64,000 nt of DNA from Gonocerus acuteangulatus (GCA_946811695.1 OX328131.1:8571326-8635325), one strand, 5' to 3'. Shown: positions 32,262 through 43,839, numbered from the stretch's first letter. Notes: generated by a model from the sequence alone, not told the origin. Translations and numbers: made by a program.

Positions 32262-33997
32262 AGGGTGTCCCGTAAATGTCTAGTCATATTGTGAGAGGTG
32301 ATAGAGGACCCTTAGTGGAACAAAAAATGTTCTATGACGATTTCCCGAATTCTCGCCCTTAAGGGAGAAAATGTCGTTTTATTGTTTTGTCAAGACAAAC
32401 GTGGTTTTTAGAAGAATATTCGTTGTTGCTTCGTTCCAGGTGGTTCTACTAGAGAGGGAGTGAAACCAATCGAAAGCTGAGTAAATTTACTATAAGACTA
32501 GTTGGGAGTAAACGTAAAAATGAATGAATGTAAGTATGTATATCTTACCAAAAGAAAGCAATTCTAAATTTTCTGACATTTTATTGATATTTCTTTCCAG
32601 CGTTCCTCCTCAATGGGCAGGATCTGAGATTTCCGGGTTTCAGAAAAACTTCCTCATTTAGCCAGCTTTCCATTCATGTATCACAACCCTGTTTTATTGA
32701 AGCAAGTGAACGATTTAAGAACAAAAGTTTTTTTTAAAAAAAACAAGGGCCTGTGAAAAGAAAATTATATTTTTTTCTTCAGTTTATTCAAAAAGCTTAA
32801 GAGAAATATTTATTTTTATAAATGTTTACATAAATATTAAGTAAATATTTACTTAAAATAAAAAAAAAAAATACTTCCACAAATATAAAAAAATATCCTA
32901 AAACAGTAAATAAATAAAATACACATATATTTTGAATTTGTTAATTACAGTAACTAATACTGGGTCCAGGAGGCGGCCATTAATGAACCCCAACCAAACA
33001 TTTACCTCAAAAATTACTATTTTTACCTAGATCACGCATTTGAACACATTTTTACAGGTATTTATATTTAGAAAACAGATCCTTTACCTTGAATTGATAC
33101 TGATGGCAACGCTTGTGAAACTCACTGGGATTCTCGTGAGCCCATGCGGTTTTTTTGTGGTAATAAAAAATTCTATCCCTCATAAATAAGATGTAGATAG
33201 TCTTGTAAAAATGTGTTCAAATGCGTGATATAGGTAAAAATAATCATTTTTGAGGTTAATGTATGGTTGGTGTTCCTTAATGGCCGCCTCCTGGACCCAG
33301 TATTAGTTACCTGAATTAATAAATTCAAAATAAATGTGTATTTTATTTATTTACTGTTTTAGGAATTTTTTTTATGTTCGTGGAAGTAATTGTTTTTATT
33401 GTTTTAAGTAAATATTTACTTAATATTTATGTAAACATTTATAAAAATAAATATTTCTCTTCAGCTTTTTGAATAAAATGAAGAAAAAAATGAAATTTTC
33501 TTTTCACAGATCCATGTTTTTTTTAAACTTTTGTTCTTAAACCGTTCAAATACTTCAATAACACAGGGTTGTGATACATGAATGGAAAGCTGGTTAAATG
33601 AGGAAGTTTTGTTGAAACCCGGAAATCTCAGATTCTGCTCATTGAGGAGTAACGCTGGAAAGAAATATCAATAAAATGTCAGGAAATTTAGAATTGCCTT
33701 CTTTTTGTAATATATACATTCTTACATTCATTCATTTTTACGTTTACTCCCAACTAGTCTTATAGTAAATTTACTCAGCTTTCGATTGGTTTCACTCTCT
33801 TTCTAGTAGTACCACCTGGGACGGAGCTACAACGATTATTCTTCTAAAAACCACGTTTGTCTCGATAAAACAATAAAACGACATTTTCTCCCTTAAGGGC
33901 GAGAATTCGGGAAATCGTCATAGAACATTTTTTGTTCCCCTAGAGGTCCTCTATCACCCCTCTCAATATGACTAGACATTTACGGGACACCCTGTTT
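32262..33997. mobile_element. 1.7-kb foldback element with about 800-bp inverted arms
   Basis: Termini ACAGGGTGTCCCGTAAATG and CATTTACGGGACACCCTGT. The arms (about 32262-33060 and 33185-33997) match along their length, e.g. TTGGGAGTAAACGTAAAAAT, GGAGGCGGCCATTAATG against CATTAATGGCCGCCTCC-like sequence, and AAATATTTACTTAA. They are diverged by scattered substitutions and small indels. The spacer is about 125 bp. No ORF, so it would be non-autonomous. The wide divergence between arms makes an assembly fold-back artefact unlikely. Confidence 0.8.
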
Positions 33998-34046
33998 ATT
34001 AGTATCAAATATATTTTTTCTTATTGACATTTATACCAGTACCAGG

Positions 34047-35152
34047 TAGTGTTGTTAAAAGCGAGCCCTGCCTAGAGGTTCAGGCCTGAACCTTGAACCT
34101 AACCTCTACATCCCGAGCTCTGAGGCCTCGATGAAGGCTCGGGAGTGAGGCTCCATCCTAACCTTATCAAGCCCTGAAGGTTCGGCAAGGTTCTCCCTGG
34201 AGCCTTGAAGGCTTGGCCTTGGAGCCCTGGGAAGGTGGAGCTTCGGCAAGCACGGTTATAGTCAAACCCTTTCTAGTGCTTTACTAGATTATCTGTATAC
34301 AATAATTACTTACTCTATAATCATTACATTTTATTCATTTCGATTTTTTTGTGACATTTCTCATCATTTATTTTACAATAATAAACATAAATTTTAGCGA
34401 CATCTTTATTTACTAAGGGAGGTAATTTAGCTGTTATCTCTGATAATTCTTATTTTGTTTCAGTTGTATTTTATTAAAATTCGACAAAGTTCAGTTTATT
34501 AAATTAACGATTAAGCTAAATAAAGTGACTCATTCAGTTGATTTCTTAAATTCTATATTCTTATGGATTCAAATCTTCATGAAAAATTGGATGGACTTGT
34601 ATTCTTTAGAGCAGATATAAAAAATTTTGGTTTTAATTTTGTTGGTGTGTGTGGATTAGATACTACTGGATTTTTCAGAGACAATTTATGTATTATGATG
34701 AATTTTATTTTAATGTAATACTATTTTTTCACACTACGTACAAACGGTAATATTTTGAAAGTTGAGAATGGCAATTGTGAACAAGTACGACAGTGTTGCC
34801 ATGGCCGTCTCACAGAAGAGTTTATTTTTTAGGAAAAGTTACTATTTTTACCCAATTAGTGGTCCATATAATTAGTTTATCAATGAAATGGTAAATTTAA
34901 TTGCCAGCGAATAATTTCAATGTGGCGGAAAGAATTAAGGACGAATCTACTTAAGTATTTTTCATGAAACAGCTGTTTGCTCGCCATCCGCCATTTTGGA
35001 AATGAAAAGTAAAAGGCTTCAAAGCATGCGCCTTCTCCCGAGGCGAGCCTTCAAGGCTCGCGCCTTCTATCGAGCCCTAGCCAAGCTCTGAGAGCTCGAG
35101 CTTTTAGGAGCCGCGCCTTCTAGCCTTAAAGGCGTGCTCTTTTACAACACTA
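34047..35152. mobile_element. hAT-like non-autonomous element, old
   Basis: Inverted termini TAGTGTTGTTAAAAGCGAGC and GTGCTCTTTTACAACACTA. The flanks GTACCAGG and ATAGCAGG match at 6 of 8 positions, consistent with a decayed 8-bp duplication. GC-rich subterminal repeats built from GAGCCTTG/GGCTCG motifs occupy 34070-34250 and 35040-35140. The interior is AT-rich without a transposase. It ends 107 bp upstream of the receptor exon acceptor. Confidence 0.65.
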
Positions 35153-35244
35153 ATAGCAGGTCTGGCAAATCTAGTGTTAATTTTGCTATTTATTTTGCTG
35201 TTGTTATTTGCTGTTAGAATTGTTGTTTGTTTGTAACAAGTCTG

Positions 35245-35259
35245 TTATTTCTCTTGCAG
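35245..35259 (+). promoter_or_regulatory. Splice acceptor of the receptor exon
   Basis: Pyrimidine tract TTATTTCTCTTG followed by CAG. It shows that the initiator ATG lies in an internal exon, with at least one non-coding exon upstream. Confidence 0.85.
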
Positions 35260-35293
35260 GTCTTGGAAGCAGCTATCGTGAACCGATCCCGCG

Positions 35294-35614
35294 ATGAACG
35301 GCACCGAACTGAACGATACTGAGTACTCCTTCACACCCGTCCAGGACATCCCTAGCAACCGTTCCTTGACGACCGACTCGGAAGACTATTACTACGACTA
35401 TGATATTGAGGACTCAGTGAACACATTCTTCTGGTCCGAACTCCTCCCGACGCTGATCGTGTACGGACTTACCTTCCTCATCGGACTCACCGGTAATACA
35501 CTCATCATCTTCACCATCACCCTGTATCGTCGGATGAAGAGTACTACCAACCTATTCCTCGCGAGTCTAGCGTCGGCTGATCTCCTCTTGATTCTCTGTT
35601 GCATACCTGTCAAG
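35294..35614 (+). CDS. Class A neuropeptide G-protein-coupled receptor, first coding exon
   Basis: The exon spans 35260-35614: acceptor TTATTTCTCTTGCAG ending at 35259, donor AAG|GTAAGA at 35615, coding from the ATG at 35294 (107 codons, phase 0). Another ATG is not available upstream in frame within the exon. Residues 1-49 form an extracellular tail with N-glycosylation sequons at N2, N7 and N21 and an acidic, tyrosine-rich stretch (DSEDYYYDYDIED, 28-40) of the kind that can be tyrosine-sulphated. TM1 spans about 50-78 with the class A G-N motif at 67-68. The loop RRMKSTTN is followed by TM2 (86-107), LASADLLL with the conserved aspartate at D96. Loop and TM2 resemble insect peptide receptors (CNMamide/CCK/QRFP-like); I cannot fix the subfamily. 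Exon base composition is markedly more GC-rich than the neighbourhood. A 5' untranslated exon must lie upstream, and TM3-TM7 downstream; neither is visible. The frame that reads on into the intron to 35710 is not coding. Confidence 0.9.
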
Positions 35615-35620
35615 GTAAGA
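35615..35620 (+). promoter_or_regulatory. Splice donor of the receptor exon
   Basis: AAG|GTAAGA matches the consensus donor. It cuts between codons at the end of TM2. Confidence 0.85.
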
Positions 35621-35796
35621 TCAACATTCTGGCATAGATTTATTTCACATCTACTGTATATTTTTCAAAACCACTCACTGACCTATCATCGCCCAACACA
35701 AACCATTTGACATAAAAATTTGCATGGACACTTCCTTTGGCATGTAAAAACTCGCTAAGAAAGTATTTTTTGTCATTCAAATTTCTAAGTATTTTT

Positions 35797-35998
35797 TAGA
35801 GGGGTTTGAATTTTTAGTTGGTTATAGAGCACTCACGCCTAGGCAGCATGCGTTGCTAGGACGATAACAGGTCAGCTATTACTGTATTGTATCTATTTCA
35901 TAATATTATTTCTAATTGAGCTTTCAAATATGAAGGCAGACCTTGAATTACTAGAAATAAACCGTGATTTTGTTCCTCTTAGAGTTTACTCTAACAAC
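35797..35998 (-). repeat. Interspersed repeat R3, copy 2 (intronic)
   Basis: Inverted relative to 3679-3893, with the same block order. About 180 bp inside the intron from the receptor donor site. Confidence 0.7.
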
Positions 35999-36327
35999 TT
36001 CACAAAATAGTGTTAATAACTTTGTTTTTTCCCATACACGTTTCACGCCTCTTGAGGGAACAAGCTACAAATGTAAATCTTACAGCCTCAACTTGAGGAG
36101 GAGAACCTTCTACTCAAAGGGCTACGTCTAGACTGGTCATGGTCTGAAAGAATCCAATATGGTGGAAAATAGTCAGCTGATTCATAACACAGGTCCACAA
36201 AAAAAAAGAAAGTGGTTTGTGCTGGGTATCGGACACATTTTTTCTGACGTATTTTTTACCGCTGAACACGAATCTGAAGTCATAATTGGGGGTTAATCAG
36301 CAAGAAACGGAGTTTAATGAAAACAAA
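35999..36327. other. Intronic sequence, nothing recognised
   Basis: No element ends or coding potential seen. Confidence 0.5.
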
Positions 36328-36918
36328 GTCCGATTCGCAGGAACTGCATCATCTTAGCGCGGTTCCGTTCTTATCCGAAGTGCGATTAGTAAAGGAATAG
36401 TAGCAGCTATCGGTAGGTTTTGATCTTTCGTTAAAAATCTAAAATAAAATCTCAAAAAGAAGGAAGCTTAAAGCGCCACATATGGAAACTGACAGTTTTC
36501 TAAGCGGATGGGACTCTCCCGTCATCGCGACGCTCACTCTAGGAAAACTCTATTACCAATATGATTCTTATTTTCTCAGCTTTAATGTAATACTCATTCC
36601 ACCGTTAAATAAACTTAAAAAACAAAAGTGAGGTAAACAGTGACAAAAACCCGTTTAAAATAACAAAACTAACACTTTTGTAGTTTTAAGCACTTACTTC
36701 CGACTGATATTGCCCCATCGAAATTTGCTTCAGAATCTTTTTTGTAGAGAATTTAGTAAGCTTTTGAATGGTTATATCGTACTTCCCACTGTTTTGAAGA
36801 TATTAAGGGGGGGGGGAATGGTGCTAATACCTACCGATAGCTGCTATATTCCTTCACTAATCGCACTCGAGATAAGAACGAAACCGCGCTAAGACGATGC
36901 AGTTCCTGCGGGTTGGAC
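36328..36918. mobile_element. H1-like element with two outward 3' ends
   Basis: The left end is the H1 terminus in minus orientation (GTCCGATTCGCAGGAACTGC, TTAGCGCGGTTCCG); the right end is the same terminus in plus orientation (AACCGCGCTAAG, GCAGTTCCTGC, GGTTGGACTTT). Inside each, CGATTAGTAAAGGAATAGTAG is mirrored by CTATATTCCTTCACTAATCG, so about 90-bp arms face each other. The interior includes GTCATCGCGACGC and GAGATATT-like H1 blocks. This copy lacks an H1 5' terminus and (TA)n. Confidence 0.65.
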
Positions 36919-37749
36919 TTTTTTTTTCAGAAAAATTAATGTATTATGTTTATATTATAATATAAATATTATATTTGTAAGAAGAGCAAGTCACTTTAAT
37001 TGCGGTGTAAAATATTTTTGCTAGCTAAATCTAAGTATTATATAAGCTCATAAGGAAAAAAATGGTGCTAATGGCTCAGATTTCGCCCCCCCCCCACCCT
37101 AAGCCTCCTAGCTCCTCACATTCGAATTCCTATGATTTTGTTCAATGAATTTAAACAAAAAATTAATAAATAGATAAAAACTGCTGAAAATAGGGATTAC
37201 CAAAAACAATTCTAAAAAACTTCTTCGGCTAAAAAATATATACAACTTATAAGTAAAGAAAATGTACAACTAGTAAGTAAAAGACAGGCAGAAATGAGCG
37301 GAGTATATATATCAATACAATAAATTTTAACCAATCTTATTTTTAAAAACAATGAAAATACGGTAGTTGGAAAGTAAACAGCATGTAGAAAGTGTTAGTA
37401 AAAACAGTGCAAAAAAAAAATTAAACAGTAAAAACAACGAACATTTTTTATGTAGTGAAAAACAAAATCTATTTTATAAGTGAATACAATTTGTAACAAT
37501 TAATATATAGATACATACCACTAGAGAATGCCTAGGGGGGAGGGAGGAAGACCTCGAGGACAACTTAGGTAACCATGGTTGGAAGTATGAACGACAGCAA
37601 CTACACCGGTGGTCTTTATAGTTATGAAAAAGGGTGGGGAGGCGGTAAATCGGTGAAGATGAAAGGTACAATTGCTGGGTTGTAAAAGGTGTTAAGAGCT
37701 TTGGGACACACAAGTAGAAAAATTGTCTGGAGCCTGGGAACAAAGATAA
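36919..37749. other. Gene-free stretch
   Basis: A C10 run near 37087. AT-rich without recognisable protein. The last part leads into the PLE 3' region. Confidence 0.4.
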
Positions 37750-38270
37750 AAAAGGAGGTCAGGACAATTTATGGAAGACGGAGGAGTAAGCAGGGGAGAT
37801 GTTTTGTTTGTCGGTTTTGTAATTAATGTTATTGGGGTTTAAGTTAATGTGGACGCATTCGAAAATCTGTCGTTTTTTGGTGTTTCGTTCAGTGGAAAGT
37901 ATTTTAGTGTCGTCAAAGTTGAAAGTGTGTTTTTTAGTTATGGCGTGTTTTGCGAGGGCGGATTTGAGTGAATATAATTTTTGGTTTCACCTATGTATAC
38001 AACATTACAGGAGGGGGTTTGGCAGGGTATTTGGTAAACACAGCGGGTGGCGAAGTCACACCAAACTCAAAGATCCCCTTCCCTATGACTGCGCCACCCA
38101 CTGTGTTTACCAAATACCCTGCCAAACCCCTTCCTGTAATGCTGTATACATAGGTGAAACCAAAAATTATATTCACTCCCGCATAACACAACACAAACGG
38201 ACAATAAAAAACAAAGAAATCCACAAATCCGCCAGATTTCTTTTTGAAAGTCTGACGTTTTTCTCCTAGC
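37750..38270. mobile_element. Penelope-like element: two GIY-YIG ends, head to head
   Basis: On the plus strand about 38056-38269 reads KLKDPLPYDCATHCVYQIPC, then VYIGETKNYIHSRITQHKR and a short tail. On the minus strand from about 38052 down to 37790 a second copy reads CVYQIPCQTPSC and VYIGETKNYIHS, then after a frame change FECVHINLNPNNINYKTDKQ and a C-terminal end (SPAYSSV). This is the C-terminal GIY-YIG endonuclease of PLEs: the CVY and YIG strands, the R in R-x-x-x-H, and an E in the distal helix region can be seen. The two copies meet in a 35-bp inverted repeat (38018-38052 with 38091-38126). No reverse transcriptase part remains in either. Both are broken and non-functional. Confidence 0.75.
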
Positions 38271-39323
38271 CGAATCCCAACTATACCTGTCTTCGTTTAA
38301 ATATCATGTCACACATAGATGATTTTAGGTGGTACGTTAAAGAACTAAAAGTATTTTAAATTATTAAAGTTCTGTGCAGGTTAATGGGTTAATGTTCAAG
38401 GCATAGTTTATGTTAAGCAAGTGCATGAGATAAACTGCAATTGACAAATACAAAAAAATTAACTATGGAAAACAAACGGGAAACTCCAAATCAACAGATC
38501 AAATACTTAATATTTCAAATTACTTACTAATATATGATATTAATTCAAAATCTGAGAATATAAGGTTATAATTTAGATAAACACAACATTTTTGTACGTT
38601 ACATGTAGATGATTTTAGGTGGTACGGTAAAGAACTAAAAGTAGTTAAATTATTAAAGTTCTGTACAGATCCATAGGCTAATGTTGAAGACATAGTTTAT
38701 TTTAAGCAAATTAATCCAAAATCTGAAAATATAAGGCTATAATTTAGATAAACATACAAAGGTTATACCTGAAATGTTTTGCTCGCAAAAGAAAAACTTT
38801 TAACAAAAAAAAAAGTTTTGTTGGCTTGCTAATCTCCACCTAAAATCATCATTAGCAACAGATCAAAAACTTTATATTTTAAATTACTCATTAATATATA
38901 TTAGTCAAAATTCTACGAATATAAGGCTATAATTTAGGTAAACACAAATATTTTACTAAAGCTAAAACGTTTTGGAAATTAGATAAACACACCAAACTTA
39001 AAAAAAAGGATAATGTTTAATGGCTTCTAGGAGCTCAGTGTTGCTCTACATTTTCATCAGAAATTAATAAAATTGATCTTATATGATATTACTTTTCCAA
39101 ATCTTGAGAATATACGGCTATAATTTAAATAAACATACAAAGGTTAAAACTGAAAAGTTTTGTTCGCAAAAGAAAAACTTTTCGCAAAAAAAGAAGAAAG
39201 TTTTTTTAGCTTGCTAATCTCCACCTAGGCAACACTGGAAAGAAAATTACTATTTCTGAGCAATTCACTCTTCTTTAATTGACAGTTTGGAACTCGTTAC
39301 TTTCGAACTGTGAAGCCTAAAAG

Positions 39324-39327
<4 letters not shown>
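38271..39327. repeat. Degenerate tandem/inverted repeats of about 290-380 bp
   Basis: GATGATTTTAGGTGGTACG occurs at 38318 and 38608 in direct order; CCACCTAAAATCATC at 38836 is its inverse. CGCAAAAGAAAAACTTTT recurs at about 38784 and 39164, GGCTTGCTAATCTCCACCTA near 38824 and in changed form near 39209. AGAATATAAGGTTATAATTT variants recur four times. No coding potential. Confidence 0.65.
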
Positions 39328-39373
<46 letters not shown>

Positions 39374-39631
39374 TGAATATATAATGATGTAAAGTCATCA
39401 ATGAGTTCGAGTTATTCTAATTATCAAGAAGATCAACAAATAAATTTGAGACATTATTCAAAATGGCTGTCAGAATATTAATGGTGCAGTGTAGCCAATA
39501 CCTAGCCTAGGAGATTTCCCGTATCAAGAAGTACATGTGTGCCAAGTTTGGTCCAAATTGGTCAAACGGTGTGGATTTGTATAAAGAACAAACAGACAGA
39601 CAAACTTACAGGTGATTTTTATATATATAGA
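39328..39631 (+). repeat. (TA)n and retroposon-like 3' end
   Basis: TA tract at 39328-39367. Bases about 39535-39630 (TGTGCCAAGTTTGGTCC, GAACAAACAGACAGACAAAC, TTTTTATATATATAGATT) have the form of the 3' ends of many RTE-like retroposons in invertebrates. Class inferred from that style only. Confidence 0.45.
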
Positions 39632-42432
39632 TTAGATGTCATTATTTTATCCTACCTATTTAATATCCAAACGTTCCACTTTTCGTAATCCTGAAGGTCT
39701 ATCCTTCTCTTCCCAATCCCATCCAGACAATCCTCCCAGGCGGCTTATGAGGCAGTGACTCAGAGATAGATTTACTTAGACGATCCTATTTTGATCATTA
39801 AAATATTTCTTTGCCCGCCTCTGGAAGTACCAACAATGGTTGGCTTCTTCCAAATATTGTATTATTTTTATTTTGTTTTACTTTTCCTGTTTTAATCAAC
39901 TTGTATAATATTACCTTTGTGAACAGACAAGATGATTGTATAATTGATATATGTATATATTTCAAATATGTACATATATCACGCTTGATAATCCGGCACG
40001 GCAAGGATGTCAGGGCCAAACATGAAAAGTGTGCCTCTTCAGCTCTTATGCATCTATTTTGCAAAATCCCCACCTCAACAACCTCTTGGTCGCAGAAAAA
40101 CTTTATTAACTATTTATATTGTGCTAGTTTTATTTTCCTCCACTCCTTGACGAAGTTGGAAAAGGCGGCAAAGTTCACCGAGTCCTCCACGAGGGTCTTC
40201 ATTTCCGGTGTGTAGTCGCAGATCTGGCGGAAAATCCTGAGTCTAGGGGCAGAGTACTTCTCGCATCGTAGTAGAACATGCTCCACCGTTTCAGCCCCGC
40301 CTCCGCAGTCGCAAGCCTCCGATTCTCTCAACGCAAATCTCTTCAGGTAGGCATTGGAATTTCCATGGCCGGTCAGAAATTGGGTGATCCAGAATTTCGG
40401 CGAGATCCAATCTTGCCCTTGTCTCTCGCTCACGTACAGGAAGAAGCATCATGTTACCGTCCCCTTTGTGGTCTGCCTCCATTCCGCTGACCATGTCTCC
40501 TTTACATAGTTGGAAATAATCGCCTTCAGCCTTTTACAACGATCCGGCGCTGCTTCCACATTCGACAGTAACTGGCGCAGGGGCGCTGATAGCTTATTAG
40601 GGAGTGGGCCTCCTCTCTTTGCATGATATGATGCCACCCTTGCCATGGTAAGGATGCCAATAGGAAACACGCCTGTAACCACGCACAAAGCTTCGTTGGA
40701 CACGGTTTTATATGCTTTGCAACTTCTTTTCAAAGCAATCCTCTGCAGACTGGTCAGCAGCGCTGCTGGTGCTTCTTCAATAACAAGTGCCAAGCTTCGA
40801 CCGCATACAACATCACGCCGACAACACAGGTCAGGTACATTGTTCTTGCCGGCTTATATCCCATCCCCCAGGTGGGAGCCGACAACGTCTGAAATATATC
40901 AGTACGGAGTTTACTTTCTGGGAGAGAGCACCAATGTGGGGTCCAGGTCCTAGGGTGACGCCAAGATATGTGATGGTCTCCACAAAGTTTACGCGTTTGC
41001 CCTTTACTAATGCTGTCGTCTTCTCCGCCGACACACACAGACCTACCCCATCGCACCAATCCATAACACGGGTTAGCGGCAGTTCAGGCCTCCTCATGGC
41101 AGCAATCCTTGAGTTACCAGTTGCCACTACTGCCAAGTCATCAACGTAGGCCACTGCTGAGAACTCCGCATCTTCTAGGTTTGCGAGCACCCCGTAAAAA
41201 TGGCCGCCCAAAGCAACGGACCAAGAACTGAGCCCTGGGGACATCCTTTAGTAATCATATACGGCTCCTCGTCTGCCCCTGAGGATACCATTACATTGTG
41301 TACGTCGAAGGAGGTAGAAAACGATGAGAGATGTACCCAGCATTTTAAGCCTCCAACAATCTCACCTATCCATCCTCCCGCCGACACAAAGGTGCGGATG
41401 TCCCCGCAAGCCCACGAACATACGCCTCCTCTCGTATGTCGCAAGCTTGCGGACACATCCCCGGAAAGGGGTACCTATTTCTCTAGCTTCAACTCCGAGA
41501 CAGTCAGTCTCCAGAAACCTGGACAGACTGACCCAGAGTATCTAACACACGCCACTACGTCTGTAACCGGCGAAGCCTGAAGGGCCCCCGGCCACCAACC
41601 CAACCCGTAGTACCATTTTAGGACTTAGTCCATCTTGTCTTGAATGGTCACAGACCCGGAGAACGTTCTCTCCTACGGTTCCCCTATCCATAGGGTACCA
41701 GGGGGGGGGGACGGGATACCATTACAGCTGCACGGGACTCCAGGTAACTAGAGATTAGAGCATATATATTACTTGAAATTTCCATGCGACTAAGTGCCTG
41801 GCAGATTGCCGGCCACCACGCATTATCGAAGGCGCCAGCAATATCCACACTGATTAGGACTACATGCTTTGTTGGGGCTGACAAGCAGTCTTCAATTATT
41901 CTTTTAATGGCATCACCCGTTGGCCGCCCCTGATTTTACACTAAGTATGTGCATACAGTCTACATTTCGTTTTATTTTCCCCCTCTATCCGATAATCCAG
42001 AATATGTGATAATCCGGTATGCTTCAAGTCCCGAACGTGCCGGATTAAAGGTAGATTACTGTAATACCAAGAATAACTAGTTGATAGGGATAGATTCACT
42101 CATTTCTACCGATGGAAGAACAAAATCTTGCACATTGAAGTAGTTTTTAATTATTTGAAGTATTTGAAGGTCTTCAGATCATTATTGGTCCCACAAGATC
42201 CAGAACTTTACCTGGTCTGTCTAGCAGGCGAATTGGTCGATAAGATTAAGGTTCTTCTGTAGGACACTTTGTTAGAAGCAATATATTTTGTTTCAACCTG
42301 TAAGGAATCTTCTATTTTTCCTTTAGAGTTTAACGTAAATAATGATGAATCTACTTCTCAGGAAGTTTAGTGCCCTTGTAATAATAGAATAGTTCTAATA
42401 TTTATGTATTTATATACATTAGTAGAAGATGT
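39632..42432 (+). mobile_element. Left arm of a 9-kb foldback-like element
   Basis: Pairs in inverted orientation with 44676-48692. Matches run from the outer tip (TTAGATGT.ATTATTTTATCC) through TCCTGAAGGTCTATCCTT, AACAATGGTTGGCTTCTTCC, GATAATCCGGCACGG, GATAATCCGGTATGCTTC and CTACCGATGGAAGAACAAAA to CTAGAAGATGT-like sequence at 42432. An R1-like LINE sits in it (40110-41937). Substitutions are scattered, so the arms are not an assembly mirror. Confidence 0.8.
40078..41937 (-). pseudogene. R1-clade non-LTR retrotransposon, ORF2 remnant
   Basis: Reading from 41937 down: ISVDIAGAFDNAWWPAI (RT motif A, about 41860-41820), TKGCPQGSVLGPLLW (motif B', about 41253-41209), AYVDDLAVVATGNSRIAAM (motif C with the catalytic DD, about 41152-41096), KTTALVKGKRVNFV (RT end), then connection and C-terminal region to FLTGHGNSNAYLKRFALRES and CDCGGGAETVEHVLLRCEKY, the C-x-C...H...C finger of R1/Waldo-type ORF2. 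The frame shifts several times (breaks near 41460-41680, 41175-41240, 40830-40790, 40450-40430) and there is no ORF1 or endonuclease, so it is a 5'-truncated dead copy. It occupies the position taken by the 76-bp array in the right foldback arm. No poly-A tail or target duplication is visible. Confidence 0.85.
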
Positions 42433-42978
42433 ACCAAGCATACCTGTCTCCAGAAAAACTGTTCGCTTGGACACAAAGATCCGACCGTGTAGGTTGTTTT
42501 ATTAGTTAAATCAGATTGATTTGAAGCATCTTTTGTTGCTGTATATATATATATATATTTATAGCTTAGTACTAATAGAATAGACAGTAGGTAGTTATAC
42601 ATCACCTACTATCTTTTGGTGGACTAGGGCAACTACTCAACGGGTCTACTAGAATAACTTGGTAGTGCGAGAGTTCATTTTTAAAAGAAAGCATAGAATC
42701 TTCGTCATCCCGCACCAGTGAGTGAGTTCCGCGAGGGAGTAGCATCTCTGTCAGCTTCCACCATTGCTACAGTAGTAGTAGTGATAGGGTTAAGAGAATG
42801 TTTTCAAAGCTAGTCCTGTCGGTAGGAATACTCAATACAGAACAACAACTTTAGTGCAATTAAACTTCAAGGCCTCCAATTACTAGAATTGGATAATGTC
42901 TGCTTCTAACCATCTATTACAATATCAACCAACAATTAATGTTATTTTGTAGTGAACAATATAAATCATTACTCTCTT
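42433..42978. other. Start of the foldback spacer
   Basis: Between the arms. Contains TCATCCCGCACCAGTGAG near 42707, related to the 44-bp array units at 49531-49772. No coding potential. Confidence 0.5.
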
Positions 42979-42984
42979 AATCCT

Positions 42985-43142
<158 letters not shown>

Positions 43143-43148
43143 GAATGG

Positions 43149-43505
43149 GTAGGATGGGAACGGATACAGCTGCAAAGAGCACTACGAGAACGGGTACTAA
43201 GTGAACGGGTACTACTGGAAAGAGCACTACGGGAACGGGTGCTAAGTGAACAGGTACTGCAGGAAACGGTACTAGATGAAAGGGTACTAAGTGAACTGGT
43301 ACTAAAGGAAACGGTACTAGATGAAAGGGTACTAAGGGTACGGGTACAATGGGACCGGGTACTACAGGAAACGGTACTAGATGAAAGGGTACTTAGGGAA
43401 CTGGTACTATAGGAAACGGTACTAGATGAAAGGGTACTAAGTGAACTGGTACTATAGGAAACGGTACTAGATGAAAGGGTACTATGGGAACGGGTACCAA
43501 TGGAA
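43149..43505 (+). repeat. 15-bp minisatellite, about 24 units
   Basis: Units such as AACGGGTACTAAGTG, AAACGGTACTAGATG and AAAGGGTACTAAGTG follow in register; neighbouring variants form 30-bp and 60-bp higher-order steps. Confidence 0.9.
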
Positions 43506-43839
43506 TGTGCCTAGATTTAGGCTACAGGCCTAGGAAATATCCTAACAAACGTATACTTCCAGATTATAAATATTCCTACAGACTATTCCTTCATCTTTAA
43601 TAGTGCAGAAGATTGTTTATGGAACTTGGTTTTCTAATGTCTTGAATCCGTTTTCCTCGAACGTGGTTATTGCCCATGCTTCTGATCCATCAAGTAGTAC
43701 CATACCTGGGTCTTCTAAAGGATAATTTAAGTGCTGGAGGTAATAAATTTCCTTTTAATGTGAAAACATCTAATAGAAGCATTCATCCGTATAATTTCTT
43801 GTAATTTATATATATAACGTTCCTAAGCATTTTCCTGCT
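43506..43839. other. Spacer sequence, nothing recognised
   Basis: No element ends or coding potential seen. Confidence 0.4.

Noticed and set aside
32262..33997. Assembly artefact
   Set aside because: The arms differ by many substitutions and indels, unlike a mirrored read. The artefact possibility is kept only for the perfect palindrome at 8677-8940.
35615..35710. Extension of the receptor frame past the donor
   Set aside because: After the GTAAGA donor the sequence turns AT-rich and loses receptor character (no TM3). Intronic read-through only.
40278..41580. Plus-strand open frames over the R1-like region
   Set aside because: Antisense shadows; the reverse transcriptase motifs are all on the minus strand.
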